Below the pieces are notes generated by a model. It was given only the letters and a program-made list of their open reading frames with translations, had not been told where the DNA came from and did not search any database. DNA of 64,000 nt from Calamus simplicifolius. Lineage: Eukaryota; Streptophyta; Magnoliopsida; Arecales; Arecaceae. Each line of letters opens with the position of its first letter. The first letter of the stretch is position 1. The stretch is from contig UESW01004829.1 in assembly GCA_900491605.1 (NCBI GenBank), positions 382,751 through 446,750 of the forward strand, given 5' to 3'. The position numbers and the translations under genes were made by a program. Positions 1 to 11,899 of the stretch are shown piece after piece.

Positions 1-1545
1 GGGTTCTATATGGGATACAAATGCAAGATGATTATTGATATTTCTCATTGATGATCTAATTCTTACACCTTGAGATGGATCGCCTATGATTAAGTCCTTT
101 GGATGACCATAAGCATATCTCTAATCTCTAGATAGATCTACATCATTACGAGTAGTATCAATACCATCATCCTTAGGTGAGTCATCATCCTTAGCTTTAG
201 GTTCATGATCTGAAGATACATCGACATTTAATTTTTCAAGATCCCTTTCAAGCAAATTTGTATCTTCCTCATCATCTATCTTTTTAGAACTTGATGCTAA
301 AGATTCATCAAACACTACATGAATTGACTCTTCTACAATCAGATACTTCTTATTAAATACTCTATAACCTTTGCTAGAAGTGGAGTATCCTAAGAATATA
401 CCTTCATCAGATTTTGCATCAAACTTTCCAAGATTGTCTTTACCATTATTATGAATAAAACATCAACAACCAAATGCATGAAAATAACTAATGTTGGGTT
501 TCCTATTATGCCATAGTTCATAGGAAGTTTTCTTAAGAATTGGTCTAATTAAGGCTCTATTTAGGATATAACATAATGTGTTTATAGCTTTCGCCCATAA
601 ATATTATGGGAGTTGGCTTTCACATAGCATGGTACAGGCCATGTCTTCTAGAGTTCTATTTTTTCTTTCTACAACTTCATTTTGTTGAGGTATTCTAGGT
701 GCTGAGAAGTTATAATGAATACCATTTTTAATGAAATTTTTTTAAATAAATGATTTTCAAATTCAGTTCCATGATCACTTTTAAGAGACGCTATGGTGGT
801 GTTTTTCTCATTTGTGACTTTCTTGAAGAATTTTAGAAATATTGAGAAAGTCTTATCTTTGTGAGCTAAAAATAATACCTAAGTGAATCTAGAGTAATCA
901 TCTAATATCACAAGACCATATTTCTTTCCTCCTAGACTAGTGGTTCTAGTAGATCCAAAAAGGTCTATATGTAGTAGCTCGAGTGGCCTAGAGGTGGAAA
1001 CAATATTTTTAGATTTGAAAGAATTCCTAGTTTATTTTCCAAATTGACATTCATCACAAATTCTATTATTTTCAAAATCTAATTTTGGAAGACCTTTAAC
1101 TAAATCCATTCTAAATAATTTTAAAATTAAGTGTGTGCTTGCATGACCTAATCTACGATGTCATAGCCATCCAATCTCATTTACCTTAGCATTATCAGTA
1201 ATTAGGCAATGGTTACTAGTAGACAAATTGTCCAAAACAATTAAGTATACATTGCCATTTCTATTTTCAATAAATATGATGCTATTATCAATGGGATTTG
1301 ATACAGTGCAGATAGAAGCTTCAAAGGAAACTTTGAAACTTTTATCACAAAGTTGGCTAATGCTAATTAAATTATGCTTTAATCCATCTACATATAAAAT
1401 ATTTTTAATAAAAGTGGATGGAGTGATTTGAATTTTACCAAAGCCCATGATTTGGCCTTTGCCATTATCTCCAAAAGTTACAACTCCTCTTTTAGCTTCA
1501 AGGGTGATGAATTGCTCCTTGTTACCCATCATGTGTCTTGAGCAG
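1..1545 (-). pseudogene. Copia pol fragment: protease end, GAG-pre-integrase, integrase core
   Basis: The minus-strand reading at 1532-1161 gives a GAG-pre-integrase-type block (HNLISISQLCD, then a link to a WHRRLGH-like zinc motif around 1165-1100). Between about 1100 and 880 it reads CDECQFGK, LLHIDLFG and YGLVILDDYSRF, the usual start of the copia integrase catalytic core. From about 580 to 121 it continues with GIFLGYSTSSKGYRVFN and an acidic linker (64 codons, 315-121). The frame is interrupted by stops and shifts, for example a stop directly after the CQFGK block. Enzymatic activity is not expected. Confidence 0.8.
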
Positions 1546-1589
1546 CCGCTATCAAGATACCATTTTTTTTATCCTTTGGCCGCAAGACA

Positions 1590-3251
1590 CTCCTATAAGG
1601 CAATCATATCTTTTGTGTAGGTACCCAAGCCTTCTTGGGTCCTTCATGGTTAGTAGCAATAAACACAGTTCCTTTTGGAACCCATATTTTCTTACCTTTA
1701 TAATTTGAGTTCTTATGAAACATTTTGTAGTTATATTCATAAGATTTATATCCTTTTTTGCTACAATGGTAATAGGAAATATCATTTTTGATTGGTTTCT
1801 TTATAAAGAAATTGTTAACAAATTTTTGTTTCATATGTGGCCTATATCCTAAACCAGCTTTATCAAAAACAGCCTTTTGATTATTCAAAAGTAGATTAAG
1901 CTTTTCTAAGCTATTTGTAAATCTATCAACAATATTCTTATATTTTTTAATTTCTTTCTTTAAATTAAGGTTTTCAGTAGAAATTAATTCTTTTTTCCTT
2001 TAGTATATCTTTCTTTTCAGATTTTAAATATTTAATTTCAAGAATAAGTTTATTTTTCTTTTTAAGAAGATCTAAGTTTTTAGTTTTCAAGGTTTTATTT
2101 TTGGTTCTTAAAATCTTGAAATCACTAACCAATTCATTAAAAGCATCATATAGTTCATCAAAAGTAAAATCATCATTGGGGGTTTCAGAATTTACCTCAT
2201 TTTCATTATTTGTCATGAAGCATATGTTAGCAACCTCTTGTTGATCATCTTCGGATGAAGATTCCTCGCTGTCGCTCCAAGTTGCAACATAAGCCTTCTT
2301 CTTATTTTTGTATCCCTTCTTAAGTTGAGGATATTATGATCTGAAATGTTCCGATTTCTTGCATTCATAACAGATCAAGGGATCTTTTTTCTTATCCTTG
2401 TCCTTTTCTTTTTCTTCTTCCATTTTAATACCAATTTTTCTCTTGTGGAAGGGTCTCCTTCTTTGCATAAATTTTTTGAATTTCTTTGCAAGAAGAGCAG
2501 TCTCATCATCTTCTTCATCTTCTTCGCTGCTGCTCTTTTCATTTTCTGCGGCTTTGAGTGCAACTATCCTTTTTTTTCACATCTTCTTCTTGATGTTGCT
2601 TCATTGTAAGCTCATGGGTCATAAGAGATCCAAGTAGCTCCTCCAAAGATAGAATATTCAGATCTTTGGCTTCTTGGATAGCTGTCACTTTGGCTTCCCA
2701 TGTTTTTGGAAGAGACCTAAGAATTTCTTACATCAATTCAGAGTTAGTATAGGTCTTACCAAGACTTTTCAATCCATTTACTATATCAGTAAATCTAGTA
2801 TACATGCATGTAATTGATTCATTTTGATCCATGCTGAAAGTTCATATTTGTGCACCAAAATGTTAATTTTGGATTCTTTAACTTGGTTGGTATCCTCATG
2901 AGTAACTTCCAACCTATCCCATATTTCTTTGGCTAAGATGCAAGTGGATATTCTATTGAATTCATTTGCATCCAAAGAACAATATAAAACATTCATGGCC
3001 TTGGCATTGAGCTGAGCCATTTTCCTATCATTTTCATTCCAATCCGTTTTGGGCTTAGGAACAATGGATCCATCTACTAAGTGTGTGGGAGTGCTAGGAC
3101 CATTGATAATGACACTGCATAACTCATAGTCTAAAGCTTGAATAAAAATCCTTATTCTAGCTTTTCAATATGAATAGTTTGTGCCACTAAACAAAGGTGG
3201 TCAGTTTATAGATTGACCCTCAGAAAAAGAAGAGCCAGCTTGAGCTGCCAT
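1590..3251 (-). pseudogene. Copia gag polyprotein, degenerate
   Basis: A likely start is the ATG at 3251 (MAAQAGSSFSEGQSI), followed by a stop within about 20 codons. Further in, 3020-2781 encodes a clean gag helix-rich block (NAKAMNVLYCSLDANEFNRI, then AKEIWDRLEVTHEDT), the UBN2/retrotran_gag_2 type. Near 2375-2330 is a zinc knuckle reading CYECKKSEHFRS with the final Cys changed to Tyr. Then come an acidic Ser-rich stretch (SDSEESSSEDD) and a coiled coil (2216-1974). The domain order matches copia gag. Stops and the damaged knuckle indicate a non-functional copy. Confidence 0.75.
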
Positions 3252-3299
3252 TTGGATCTTTAGCTCTTGATTGTTAGATCAAGCTGAAATGAGCACTAG

Positions 3300-3312
3300 C
3301 TCTGATACCAAT
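3300..3312 (-). other. Copia primer-binding site (initiator tRNA-Met type)
   Basis: The minus strand reads TTGGTATCAGAGC directly after the LTR end CAACA. This is the standard complement of the 3' end of initiator tRNA-Met used by most copia elements, and it fixes the inner LTR boundary at 3313. Confidence 0.85.
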
Positions 3313-4120
3313 TGTTGGCCCAGATAGCAACCAAAGAGGGGGGTGAATTGGGTTATTTACAAATTTTACACTTAAAACTATTCCATAAGATGAATGTGCA
3401 CAAGTGAAGTGATACTATGAATGTTGAGCACAATATAAAAGGAGAGAGAGAGATAAGCACGACAAACACAAAAGGTTTATAGTGGTTTGGTGTTAGCTAC
3501 ACCTACATCCACTCCCAAGCAACTCTTGGGTTCATACTATAATCACCCTGATTACAGCTGAGTTATTTTACAAGATCATAACTCAAACTTGTTGTTTTAC
3601 AATGGGATCACAACGAACCCAGCTGGTTTTCACAGGTTCACCAGCACAAAACCTAACACAAGCTAATCTTAGCTTGCCCGAGGTCAACTACCTCAACTGA
3701 TTCAATCCCCTTGATTGAATCAAAAAATAAACAACTCAAATATATGTTTACAGCAAATTAAAAACTCCTCAAATGAGCAAAGAAACACTATAAGTAAAAT
3801 GAGAATAGAAAAGCTTGATTTAAAGCTATTTGAAGTTGAGCTTTTCTTCTTTTCTTCTTTTCCTCTTCTCTTCTGAATGATCTTTCAAAGCTTGAACTTA
3901 GGCACTTGAAGGAAGCTCGGTGAAGAGAAAGTTGAAGAACTAGGGCTCTTACTTTTCTTCTTCAAATCGATGAAAATCCTTCGGATTTGATCTTGGAAGG
4001 GTTTTGGATTTCTCTTCTATCTCTTTTCAATAGTTAGGCTTTGACACAGAGATTTTTCTCTTTAAAATTTCTTGATTTATCTCTTTTTCTTTTCGTTGGT
4101 TTTGAACGGTCAGAATCCCC

Positions 4121-4128
4121 TTTTTATA
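4121..4128 (-). promoter_or_regulatory. TATA box of the copia LTR
   Basis: TATAAAAA on the minus strand, within the LTR upstream of gag; position and sense fit the retroelement promoter. Confidence 0.5.
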
Positions 4129-4254
4129 ATCCCTTTTAATCCATGTTTTTAATGCAAATTAGCCATTGAGAGTACTTGGATTAGTTCCTCACGCAAAAAG
4201 AATAGAGCCGTTGAAGATTAGGTGAAGAAATTTGACCATTGGAGCTGATTCTGA

Positions 4255-4640
4255 CAAATCTAAAAATCGACTCTAACAGGTTGGAGTTGGCTCCAATTTT
4301 TTAAGGTGTCGGCTCTAAGTTGCATTTTTAAAATAGTAAGAAAAAGTTTATCGTAGAGTCAGCTCTGAAATTTTGTGGTGTCGACACATCGCGAGCTGGA
4401 GTCGGCTCTAATATCCTGGGTGTCGGCTCTAACAGTATCACAAAAATATAGTCTCTGTTCTTAGGTTAGAGTCGGCTCTAATTCTGTAGGTGTCGACTCT
4501 AAATTCTAAAGTAGAAAAATAGTTTACTGTATCTCAGGTTAGAGTCAGCTCTAATTTTTTGGGTGTCGGCTCTAAACCATACTGAAATTTTTGATACGCT
4601 CTGGAGTCGGCTCTTATTACTGTGGGTGTTGGCTCTAAAC
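4255..4640. repeat. Short interspersed repeat inside the copia LTR
   Basis: Variants of GAGTCGGCTCTAA and GGTGTCGGCTCTAA recur about ten times, in pairs roughly 25 bases apart and spaced about 75-90 bases from pair to pair. They are diverged and lie wholly within the LTR. Confidence 0.7.
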
Positions 4641-4810
4641 TCTGAACTTTGACATATACCATTAAAAACTGATTCAAGCCTATTTTTTTACGACTTTTGA
4701 ATATTTAACCTTTCTAAATTCCTAAAATACTTGTCAATTTCATTAGTATCATAAGGAATATACTCATGGCTTTTGTTAATCATCAAAATCAACAAATGGA
4801 TCAACATCTT

Positions 4811-5802
4811 TGTTGCTTAGAAATCCATTCTCTGACTTAGGTGCAGCCCACCTCTGGACCCGGATGCCTGTCTGTCGCCTATAAGATAGTCCTCACGCAG
4901 AGAACGTTAGGGGTGGCCCTCTGTGGAAGACCCTCTGACGTCCAAGTCAGTGGAGATTCACAATAAGCAGATATGAGAAGAAGGCTCTTGCAGAAGAGTC
5001 CCTCAAGAATGGCCTCTTAAGGAGCTGGGAGTTCTGCTTGAGCTTCAATGAAGTTTTCAATGAAAGAATGAGCGTACCTAAAGAATTTTTGGAAAGGGTA
5101 TTTATAAGTTGCTGGCATGATGGCAGGCAATTGCCTGACTTCTTGGACGTCTCGCAGGGAATCAAAAATCAACATGATTCGAATCTGATTCGAATCAAAT
5201 TTGTTATGAGGCTGGTAGCACTTGAATCTGGTTAGTTAGAGGATCAATGGCTAGAGAGGCTAGCTGATGCTTTGAGATTCGGTGATCTATAGTCTCGAGG
5301 CCACATTCGACATTATTGGCTTTACTCCCCACTTAGGATGGTTGGGGACCCACATGGTTGAAATCTCATCAGATTATCATGAATTTGAATTTTTTTGCAC
5401 TTGGTCCTTTATTTCTATTTTAGGAAAAACACTTTGGGAAATAGGTGATCGGGGCTGTTCATCATGATGATAGGTAACGAGCGCACTTGGGCTAGGTGTG
5501 GAGGTAGCTCGGTTCCGTAGAGGTTCAAGGATTCCTCGATTTTGCTAAGGCGTAAAAGTAACTCAGTCTGACTGGAGCACGAAGATAGCTCGATCCGATC
5601 GAGGCATAGGAGCGGCTTGGCCTAGCCGAAGTATAGAGATAGCTCGATCTGGCCAAGGTATAAGGATAGCTCGGTCTCGCTGAGATGTATTGGCTTGGTC
5701 TTTTTTTGGATGCGACAATTGGTTGATCATAAGTTGAAAGTGATCCCAACCTTTTCATCATGCGCATAGATATTGATGTAATAACGATTTTATCCTGCAT
5801 CA
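4811..5802 (-). other. E1 3' LTR
   Basis: Matches 30292-31293 along its length with scattered substitutions and small indels. A minus-strand TATAAATA lies around 5100. Positions 5530-5690 hold a degenerate repeat of about 28 bases (AGCTCGATCTGGCCGAGGTA type), also present in the other LTR. Confidence 0.9.
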
Positions 5803-5822
5803 CATGCCCCCCACTCCCTAGT
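5803..5822 (-). other. E1 polypurine tract
   Basis: The minus strand reads GGGAGTGGGGGGCATG immediately before the 3' LTR start TGATGCAGG. This is the plus-strand primer position of LTR elements, and it confirms the orientation and the LTR edge. Confidence 0.8.
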
Positions 5823-6163
5823 CTAAACTATAAATTCAGGCATAGGGAGTAGAGTTTCAGATGGCTTCATTCGGATGGAAGGATTTGACCTTGAAAAGGT
5901 GCGCAATGATGGCTTCATAAATGCCACGTTGCCACTTCATTATTTTTCTTGGTGGATGAAGCGAAAAACCCCTCCTTTCTCGTGAATGATGATTGGGGGA
6001 GCAACACATGGCAAGTCTCTGTGCTTAAGACATCCGAGCTGGTAATTTGAAGATTTGGGGATCCTCGCCGATGGTGCTCTGCCTTTCTGCTAGGATGCTT
6101 TAAAAAGAGGGTTGAGGAGAGCTATCCCCTATCACGCTATTTCCTTGCTTCTTCTCCAAAGAT

Positions 6164-9100
6164 TTGTTTCTCAAGACTCTTGTGCTCCCCTTTGAAGTAT
6201 ATTCCTCTCAACTCAGAAGTATGAAAGGCCTGGGTGATATGGCTTCTGTGATGACCTCAGACGATTTAGATAGAGTCCGCCGAAGGTATAGGATTCCTCG
6301 AAAAATTGTTCTACGGTTACCGAAACCTGAACAGAGGGTCTCAGAGCAGCCTAAGTATGGGATCTTCTTTTACGAAGAGAGTTTGAGAGCAGGTCTTCGA
6401 TTCTTCATCCATCCGTTGGTGAAGGAGATAATAAAGTTTTACAACATATGTCCAATGTTAGTGGCTCCAAACAGTTGGCACAACATTATCAGATTCATAT
6501 CGATGTGCAGTCGCACTGGGGTAACAACGATGCTTCCCATATTCCAGATCTGCTACAGTTTGGTCTCCAGAAAGAGCTCTGAGTGGCCCTATATTGGGCC
6601 TCAGAAGTCATTCAAGATGATATCGGACACCCTCACCTCCATAAAGGAATGAAAATCTCAGTTCTTCATTGCCGAAGGAAACACTGGATCGGATTTTCCC
6701 CAAGTATGGACGAGCTATGCTAAGGATTTGGAGGCCCACCCAGAGTTGTCTAAGCAAGAAAAGAAGGATTTGATCACCCTTCGTAGCGATCGGATATTCT
6801 CGGCTAGTGTTCTTTTGGTGGAAGATGCACTTTTTACCATCAGGCTTAGCCTTGTTGATCCCCAAAGTAAGCTCTTGTCCCCTTCCTATGTTGATTATAT
6901 CCGAGCGATTTTACTATAGACTAAGTTATCATCTATTGTGTTTGCAGTCGAAATATCGGAGTTCATGGGCCAGATGAAGGGGGAGTTGGGCAAGCGCCAG
7001 AGAAGCAGGGAGAGGCACAAGTTTGAGAAAAAGCCCTGTCTTTCTGAGCCGTGTTCAAAGGAAGCGAAGCAAACTAAGGCCGGCCGGCAATCCTCTATGC
7101 CGAAGAAGAAGAAGGAGATGGGAGTGTCAGTTGCAAGAGAGAAGTCTCCCCCATCAAAGAGGGAACCAATAGTAGAGGAGGGGCAGGTGGTTGAAGGAAA
7201 TTTAGAAGGAATCGTCAAGGTTTCCCTTCCACTAGTAATGGTGATATTGGATGATTCAGATGGGACACTGCCGACCGGATGGGACACTTCCGAAGATAAA
7301 AAATTACACTTGGAGGGGGTTAGCAACCCAAGAGCGCCCTCTGTATATGAAGGAGGACCCTTAGCTCCAAGTGAGAAAATGAGGGAGGTTGGAATGAAAA
7401 CTTAAGTACAGGAGGAGCTTCCTACCGAGGAACTCCCTCCTAAAGAATTAAGGGGAGTTGAAGGAGAAACCAAGGTATCGAAGGGATCGGAGGGAATAGA
7501 GCATATGTTTATGACCCAAGGGGAATCTCCAAATGAGGAGGATGAGGCTCGGGAGGAGGCTCCACCAATCGAAGTATCAGAAAAAGGTATCAAGCAAGCC
7601 AAAGCTTTTGAGGCTTCCCAGATCAAAGCTCTGACTGTAGAGGCCAAGTAGATTGGAGCTCCTCGAACCAAGGCCCTTCAGGTCAGTTATTTAGCAGTAA
7701 ACATGCTTTTAATCCTGATGCTAAGGAAATGTTGGCCGCTTTGATGTGGTTTGTATTGTATAAGGGGGAAGGCTCTTTGGCGAGTGGACCCATTGAATAG
7801 GATCTTGTTGATGCAGCATTTGGGCGATCTGGTGTGCTGAAGGATATTTACCTTTTGCCCATAATTAACAACCCTGCTCTTACGAAAATAGCAACAGTGT
7901 ATGCTTCCCGGGTAAGTTGGCATATCAAAACATCTTGCTTTTATTAGTTGATCTGGTTAGATTTCCTCATCCCTGTTTTATTTGCAGAATGCTTTAATGG
8001 TAAGATCGTTGTGCTGGCATTTAAATTTGGCTACAGGAGCTTGTGCTCAAGCCAGAAAGAGGCTGTTGACCTTCGGGGGAAGGTGGAATCGATCGACAAG
8101 TTTTTAGGGCTTTGGCGTTAGCTCAGGAGGAGCTTAAGAAATCAGAGAAATCCAAGGGCATCCAGGCTCTAGAAAGGGCATCCAGGCTCCATACTGAAGT
8201 TGATGAACTTTAAGGATTCTGCGAGCTATCTGACAAGGCTTGTTCGGAATTATTACAGTGCAGATCCGAGCATGCTCGAGAGGTAGAGTCCTTGAAAAAG
8301 CTTTTCGATGAGAAGTGGGATGATGCACATAGGCATTTCGCTAATGAAAGGAGCAGCTTGAATAGAAGGCTTGATGAGGAGGAGAATAGATACAAGCGGC
8401 AGCAAGACTAGATTGCCAAACTCACTACCGATCTCACTCAGTCTCAATGAGAGGTCAAAGAGAGACAGTCGAGGGTCAATGACATCAAGGAGAGGATGCG
8501 TTAGTACAGGGAGGATAAGTTAAAGGCACGCGATAAGATTCAAGAGCTGAATGCAAAAATGGCTCGGCGGGATGAGGAGGTATAGCATCTCCTTACTTCT
8601 TTTCATGTTTTTCTCCTTCAATCATCATTACTCTGATTGATTTTGTGTCTCCAGGTGAGTAGGATGGGGTCTAAAGCTAAGAACCAATTAAGGGCTTTGA
8701 GAGAGGAGATGGCCTCAAGCTACCAGAGGTGCTCCGAACTTGAGGGTCAGGTGGCTGAGGCTAAGAGATAAGGTTGTGCTGGCCATGGAGGAGTATAGAA
8801 AGTCTACTCAGTTTTTAGATGAGCACAAGGCAGCCTATGCCGATGCATTCCAGTATGGAGAGGAGAAAATGCGAGTGAAGATCTCTCAGAAATATTCGGA
8901 GTTAGACCTCTTCTTTTTGGAAGCCGAATATTATGATACTCAGACACCGAGGACCAAGCTGTCTGCCGAAGCTAAGCATGAAGAGATCCTGGACATCGAC
9001 TTTGAAGCCGTTCTTGGTACTAGCGGAGTCATGGATTCAGAAGTAGATAGCCGGGGGGAAGAAAGTCATCAGCATGTTGCCAAAGAACTCGAGGTTCCTC

Positions 9101-9186
9101 ATCCAACCATGTTCAAAGTAGGTGAACCAAGTCAGTCTTCTCTAAATATCACTGAAGCTGCTCCTGAGGCGGAGCCTAAGTCCTAA
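6164..9186 (+). pseudogene. E1 antisense ORF: Transposase_28-like domain plus coiled coil, with introns
   Basis: This runs opposite to gag-pol between the 3' LTR and the integrase end. The first block (6239-6652, start MASVMTSDDLDRVRRRYRIP) contains FYEESLRAGLRFFIHPLVKEI and APNSWHNIIRF, resembling the Pfam 'putative gypsy type transposon' domain and the E3 block at 49450. A frameshift leads to 6659-6919. A likely intron (acceptor TTTGCAG near 6948) precedes a charged Lys/Glu linker (6950-7405). Another exon ends at the donor CCCGG|GTAAGT near 7914. Coiled-coil sequence follows to 8580, then a C-terminal block (8770-9186, AFQYGEEKMRVKISQKYSEL). Several stops make it non-functional. Antisense ORFs of this kind are known in Tat/Grande/Retand elements; their role is unknown. 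Confidence 0.7.
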
Positions 9187-11194
9187 AGACCGCTTCTATA
9201 ATCTTTCTTTTTCTTATAACTAGAGAGGCTTAGTAGAGCCTCATTTGATGATATGAATGAATTTTTTGCTTTTCTTCATGTGTTCTGTTGTTTTGGCATT
9301 GCATGTTAGATGGTCTTTTAGCTCATCCATGACTTGCGTAAACTTAGCTTATTATAAAGCTAAGTAAATAAACCAGCTCTTAGAAAATTTTTAACGACTT
9401 TGTCGAGATTGAAGAAGTCACTCGATCTAATTGAGACTAGCTCAACCAGATGTGCTGAGGTAGAGAATTACTTGGCTTTGCCGAAGTAAAGGAGAAAGCT
9501 CAGCTTTGTCGAGGTAAAGATAATAACTCGGTGTTTTTACCGAAGTAAGGGGATAACTCGGTCTTTGCCGAATCAACATTTTGCTCTCCTCAAGGCATTT
9601 ACTTTATCGTTAATGCATAGTCTTTTCCAATGCGGTTTTGCTTTTCGTTTACGTTAAGTATTTGATTGTTAGTGAATCGCAGAGGCTCTGCCAGGCTCGT
9701 TTATACCGAAAATAGTTCCTCACATTTAAGTCTTCCGATTCAAGGTCAAGAGAAGATCTCTTGCCTTTTACTATTTTGTGAGGAGAATTTTCCAGTATAC
9801 CCCATGGAATACCGAGTTTCACTAAGGTATTTACATGTGGTCTCGAATGTGATGCGATTTATCGCGCCCTAAGTCCCAAAGTTTCCCCTTTCGTTAATGA
9901 CTGCTCCCCATTTAACTCTATAAAAAGGGGAGAGTAGAGGATGCTTGAGCATACCCGGGAAAGCCTTCTTACTTTGTGAGCAGAAGGAAACCTTCATGGC
10001 CTTTTCTGCGTTGAAGTTGAGGGCTATAAGGCTGAGTTTTCTTTTCAAGATTTGGCCTAACCCCGATGGTTGGGGCAATGAAGAAGTTGTTGAAAAGAAA
10101 ATTATCCTTAAGAGAGGAGTAATGGAGGTCATATGGGGAGCGTAGAAGGAGGATAGAGGTCATACAGGGAGCGCACGTGGGTGCTTTCTACCTGACTTCG
10201 TCCATCCATCGTGGAACCACGGAGACCACTGAAAATGCAATTTTTGATGGGCCTTAGTTTTCACAAGCTTTCCTTCATCCTTGGTAGCCTTAATTGGGTG
10301 CCGCTTTGGATCTCTCAGTTTATCCGTCTGAAGATCCGTAGGATGGCTTCCAAGGGGAAAGAAGGCCGAAGGTAAGTTCCTCCGAGCTACTTTCTACTAT
10401 ATCATTGCTCGATGCCTCAAAGGTCTCATTTCAATAGAGTTATCTTGTCTGATTTCTCTGATTTTTGAAGCATATGTAGGAGCTATGTTGATGCAGTGTT
10501 ATCGGCTGAACTTGTTTGTCCAAGCATTTTCTTTTATTTTCTGTGTTGTAACGCACTTGTAATGCCTTACAAGAGGCTGTAACTCTTTGTAATTGAAATA
10601 AAAGAATTCTTTCTTTTCATATGTCTATTTCTTTTTGCTATTCTGTTTCTTTTCTACTAAATGTCAATTTTCTCATCATACCGATGTCCTTGTATCATCC
10701 TGACATATGAATCGTTTGTATACTTTGGATTGAATGGGGTGTGGGACAAAGGCTCGGGCCTGCCGAGATATAGAAACACCCAATAGGGCACCTCTTCGCT
10801 AGGGGTAGACATTTGAATGGTCGCATCCAATTAAATGAAGTGCCTATAACGACAAGAGCGCTTTAGGGATTTGGCTTTTGCCAAGTATTTTGATGATTCA
10901 GTTTAGGCTTGCCGATGTGCGTCGGATTAGGTTGATCCTTCATGGATAGAGCACATGATTCATCTTAGGCTATAGGAAGACCTGGGCGGCCTTGCTGGCT
11001 CTTGATGAAAGTTTGGTCATGCCGAAGATCCTTAAGAGTTTTTTACCTAGTTCAATGAAATTGTAATAAAAGACCTGGTCATGCCAAGGGATGAAGAAAT
11101 CTCTCGGTCCTGCCGAGGCTTGAAGAAATGGCTTGGTCCTATCAAGGCTTGGAGAAATGGCTTGATCTGGCCGAGGTTTGAAGACAGATCATAT
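9187..11194. other. E1 3' region without recognisable coding; possible small transcription unit
   Basis: No protein family recognised. On the plus strand there is a TATA-like TATAAAAAG at 9919, an ATG at 9996 opening a 49-codon frame, and an ATG at 10344 with a nine-codon frame running into a consensus donor AAG|GTAAGT near 10373. Poly(A)-like AATAAA sits near 10597 after a T-rich stretch. Positions 9430-9570 repeat a 'GAGGTAAAG...AACTCGG' motif related to the LTR repeat. Whether this is a real unit is unproven. Confidence 0.4.
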
Positions 11195-11605
11195 TTCACT
11201 TGGTGTTGCCAAGGTACGAAGAAAATCCCTTGGGCCTGTCGAGGGTGCTCGGGCCTGCCGAGTCTTTGTTGATATTTTATTTGGCCATGCTAAAGTTTGA
11301 AGAAAGCCCCTCGGACCTACCGAGGGTGCTCGGGCCAGCTGAGTCTTTGTTGATATTTTACTTGGCCCTACCATGGTTTGGAGAAAGCCCCAAGGACTTG
11401 CTGAGGGTGCTTAGGCCTACCGAGTCTTTGTTGATATTTTACTTGACCCTACCAAGCTTCAGAGAAAGCCTCTCGAACCTGCCGAGGGTGGTCGGGCCTG
11501 CCGAGTCTTTGTTGATATTTTACTTGGCCCTGTCAAGGTTCGAAGAAAACCCCTCGGACCTGCCAAGGGTGCTTGGGCCTACCGAGTCTTTGTGAGGGAC
11601 CTGTC
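11195..11605. repeat. E1 tandem repeat, about 81 bp unit
   Basis: The phrase CGAGTCTTTGTTGATATTTT recurs near 11271, 11342, 11423, 11504 and 11585, about 81 bases apart (first gap about 71). About five copies lie between the integrase end and the antisense ORF. An open frame through it is only repeat translation. Confidence 0.85.
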
Positions 11606-11886
11606 AAGGTCGGTAGTCGGGTGAAACCTATCCCTTATCAAAGACGTCTTGGGAAAAGTGATCGGAGCATAAATGTTGCAATTCCAAAAATAAAATCTCA
11701 TTATTATTAGTAGTGTGAGTTCAGTGGGAGCATACTTTACTGATGATATATCTGAAGGTTGTCTGAACTCCATGTTTGAGGGACAGACTTTTCGTCTAGA
11801 TCCTGGAGTTTGTAAGTGTTGGGCATGATGACCTCTGCAACTTGATAGGGGCCTTCCCAATTTGGGGATAGCTTTCCTTATTCTAA
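11606..11886 (-). pseudogene. E1 integrase C-terminal tail (left of the CACTA insertion)
   Basis: The minus strand aligns by eye with the end of pol in E2 (38296-38440) and E3 (52495-52640): a phrase translating near GPYQVAEVIMP, then the terminal tail. The reading frame is broken. The matching right half resumes at 24968 across the CACTA element. Confidence 0.65.
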
Positions 11887-11899
11887 CACTACAAGAGAA
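11887..11899 (+). repeat. CACTA left terminal inverted repeat
   Basis: CACTACAAGAGAA, preceded by the TAA target duplication at 11884-11886. Confidence 0.95.

Larger units (their letters stand above)
1..4794 (-). mobile_element. Ty1/copia LTR retrotransposon, 5' part (cut by window start)
   Basis: Reading right to left on the minus strand, the order is 5' LTR (about 3313-4794), a primer-binding site, gag, zinc knuckle, protease/GAG-pre-integrase and integrase. PR-INT before RT is the copia order. The RT, RNase H and 3' LTR lie outside the window. The coding part has several in-frame stops, so this copy is dead. The right end is uncertain by about 12 bases, because AACA ends occur at 4794 and at 4806. 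E1 is inserted immediately to its right. Confidence 0.85.
3313..4794 (-). other. Copia 5' LTR
   Basis: On the plus strand the LTR starts TGTTGGCCCAG at 3313, next to the primer-binding site, and ends at or near AATCAACA (4794). A minus-strand TATAAAAA at 4121-4128 is the probable LTR promoter. The promoter-distal part holds several GTCGGCTCTAA repeats. The partner 3' LTR is outside the window, so the outer end cannot be confirmed by pairing. Confidence 0.7.

Noticed and set aside
2346..2637. Phe/Ser-rich frames on the plus strand
   Set aside because: Antisense shadow of the Lys/Glu-rich region of copia gag.
11200..11595. Frame with repeats of GPAESLLIFYLAL resembling membrane helices
   Set aside because: It is the 81 bp tandem repeat of E1 read through.
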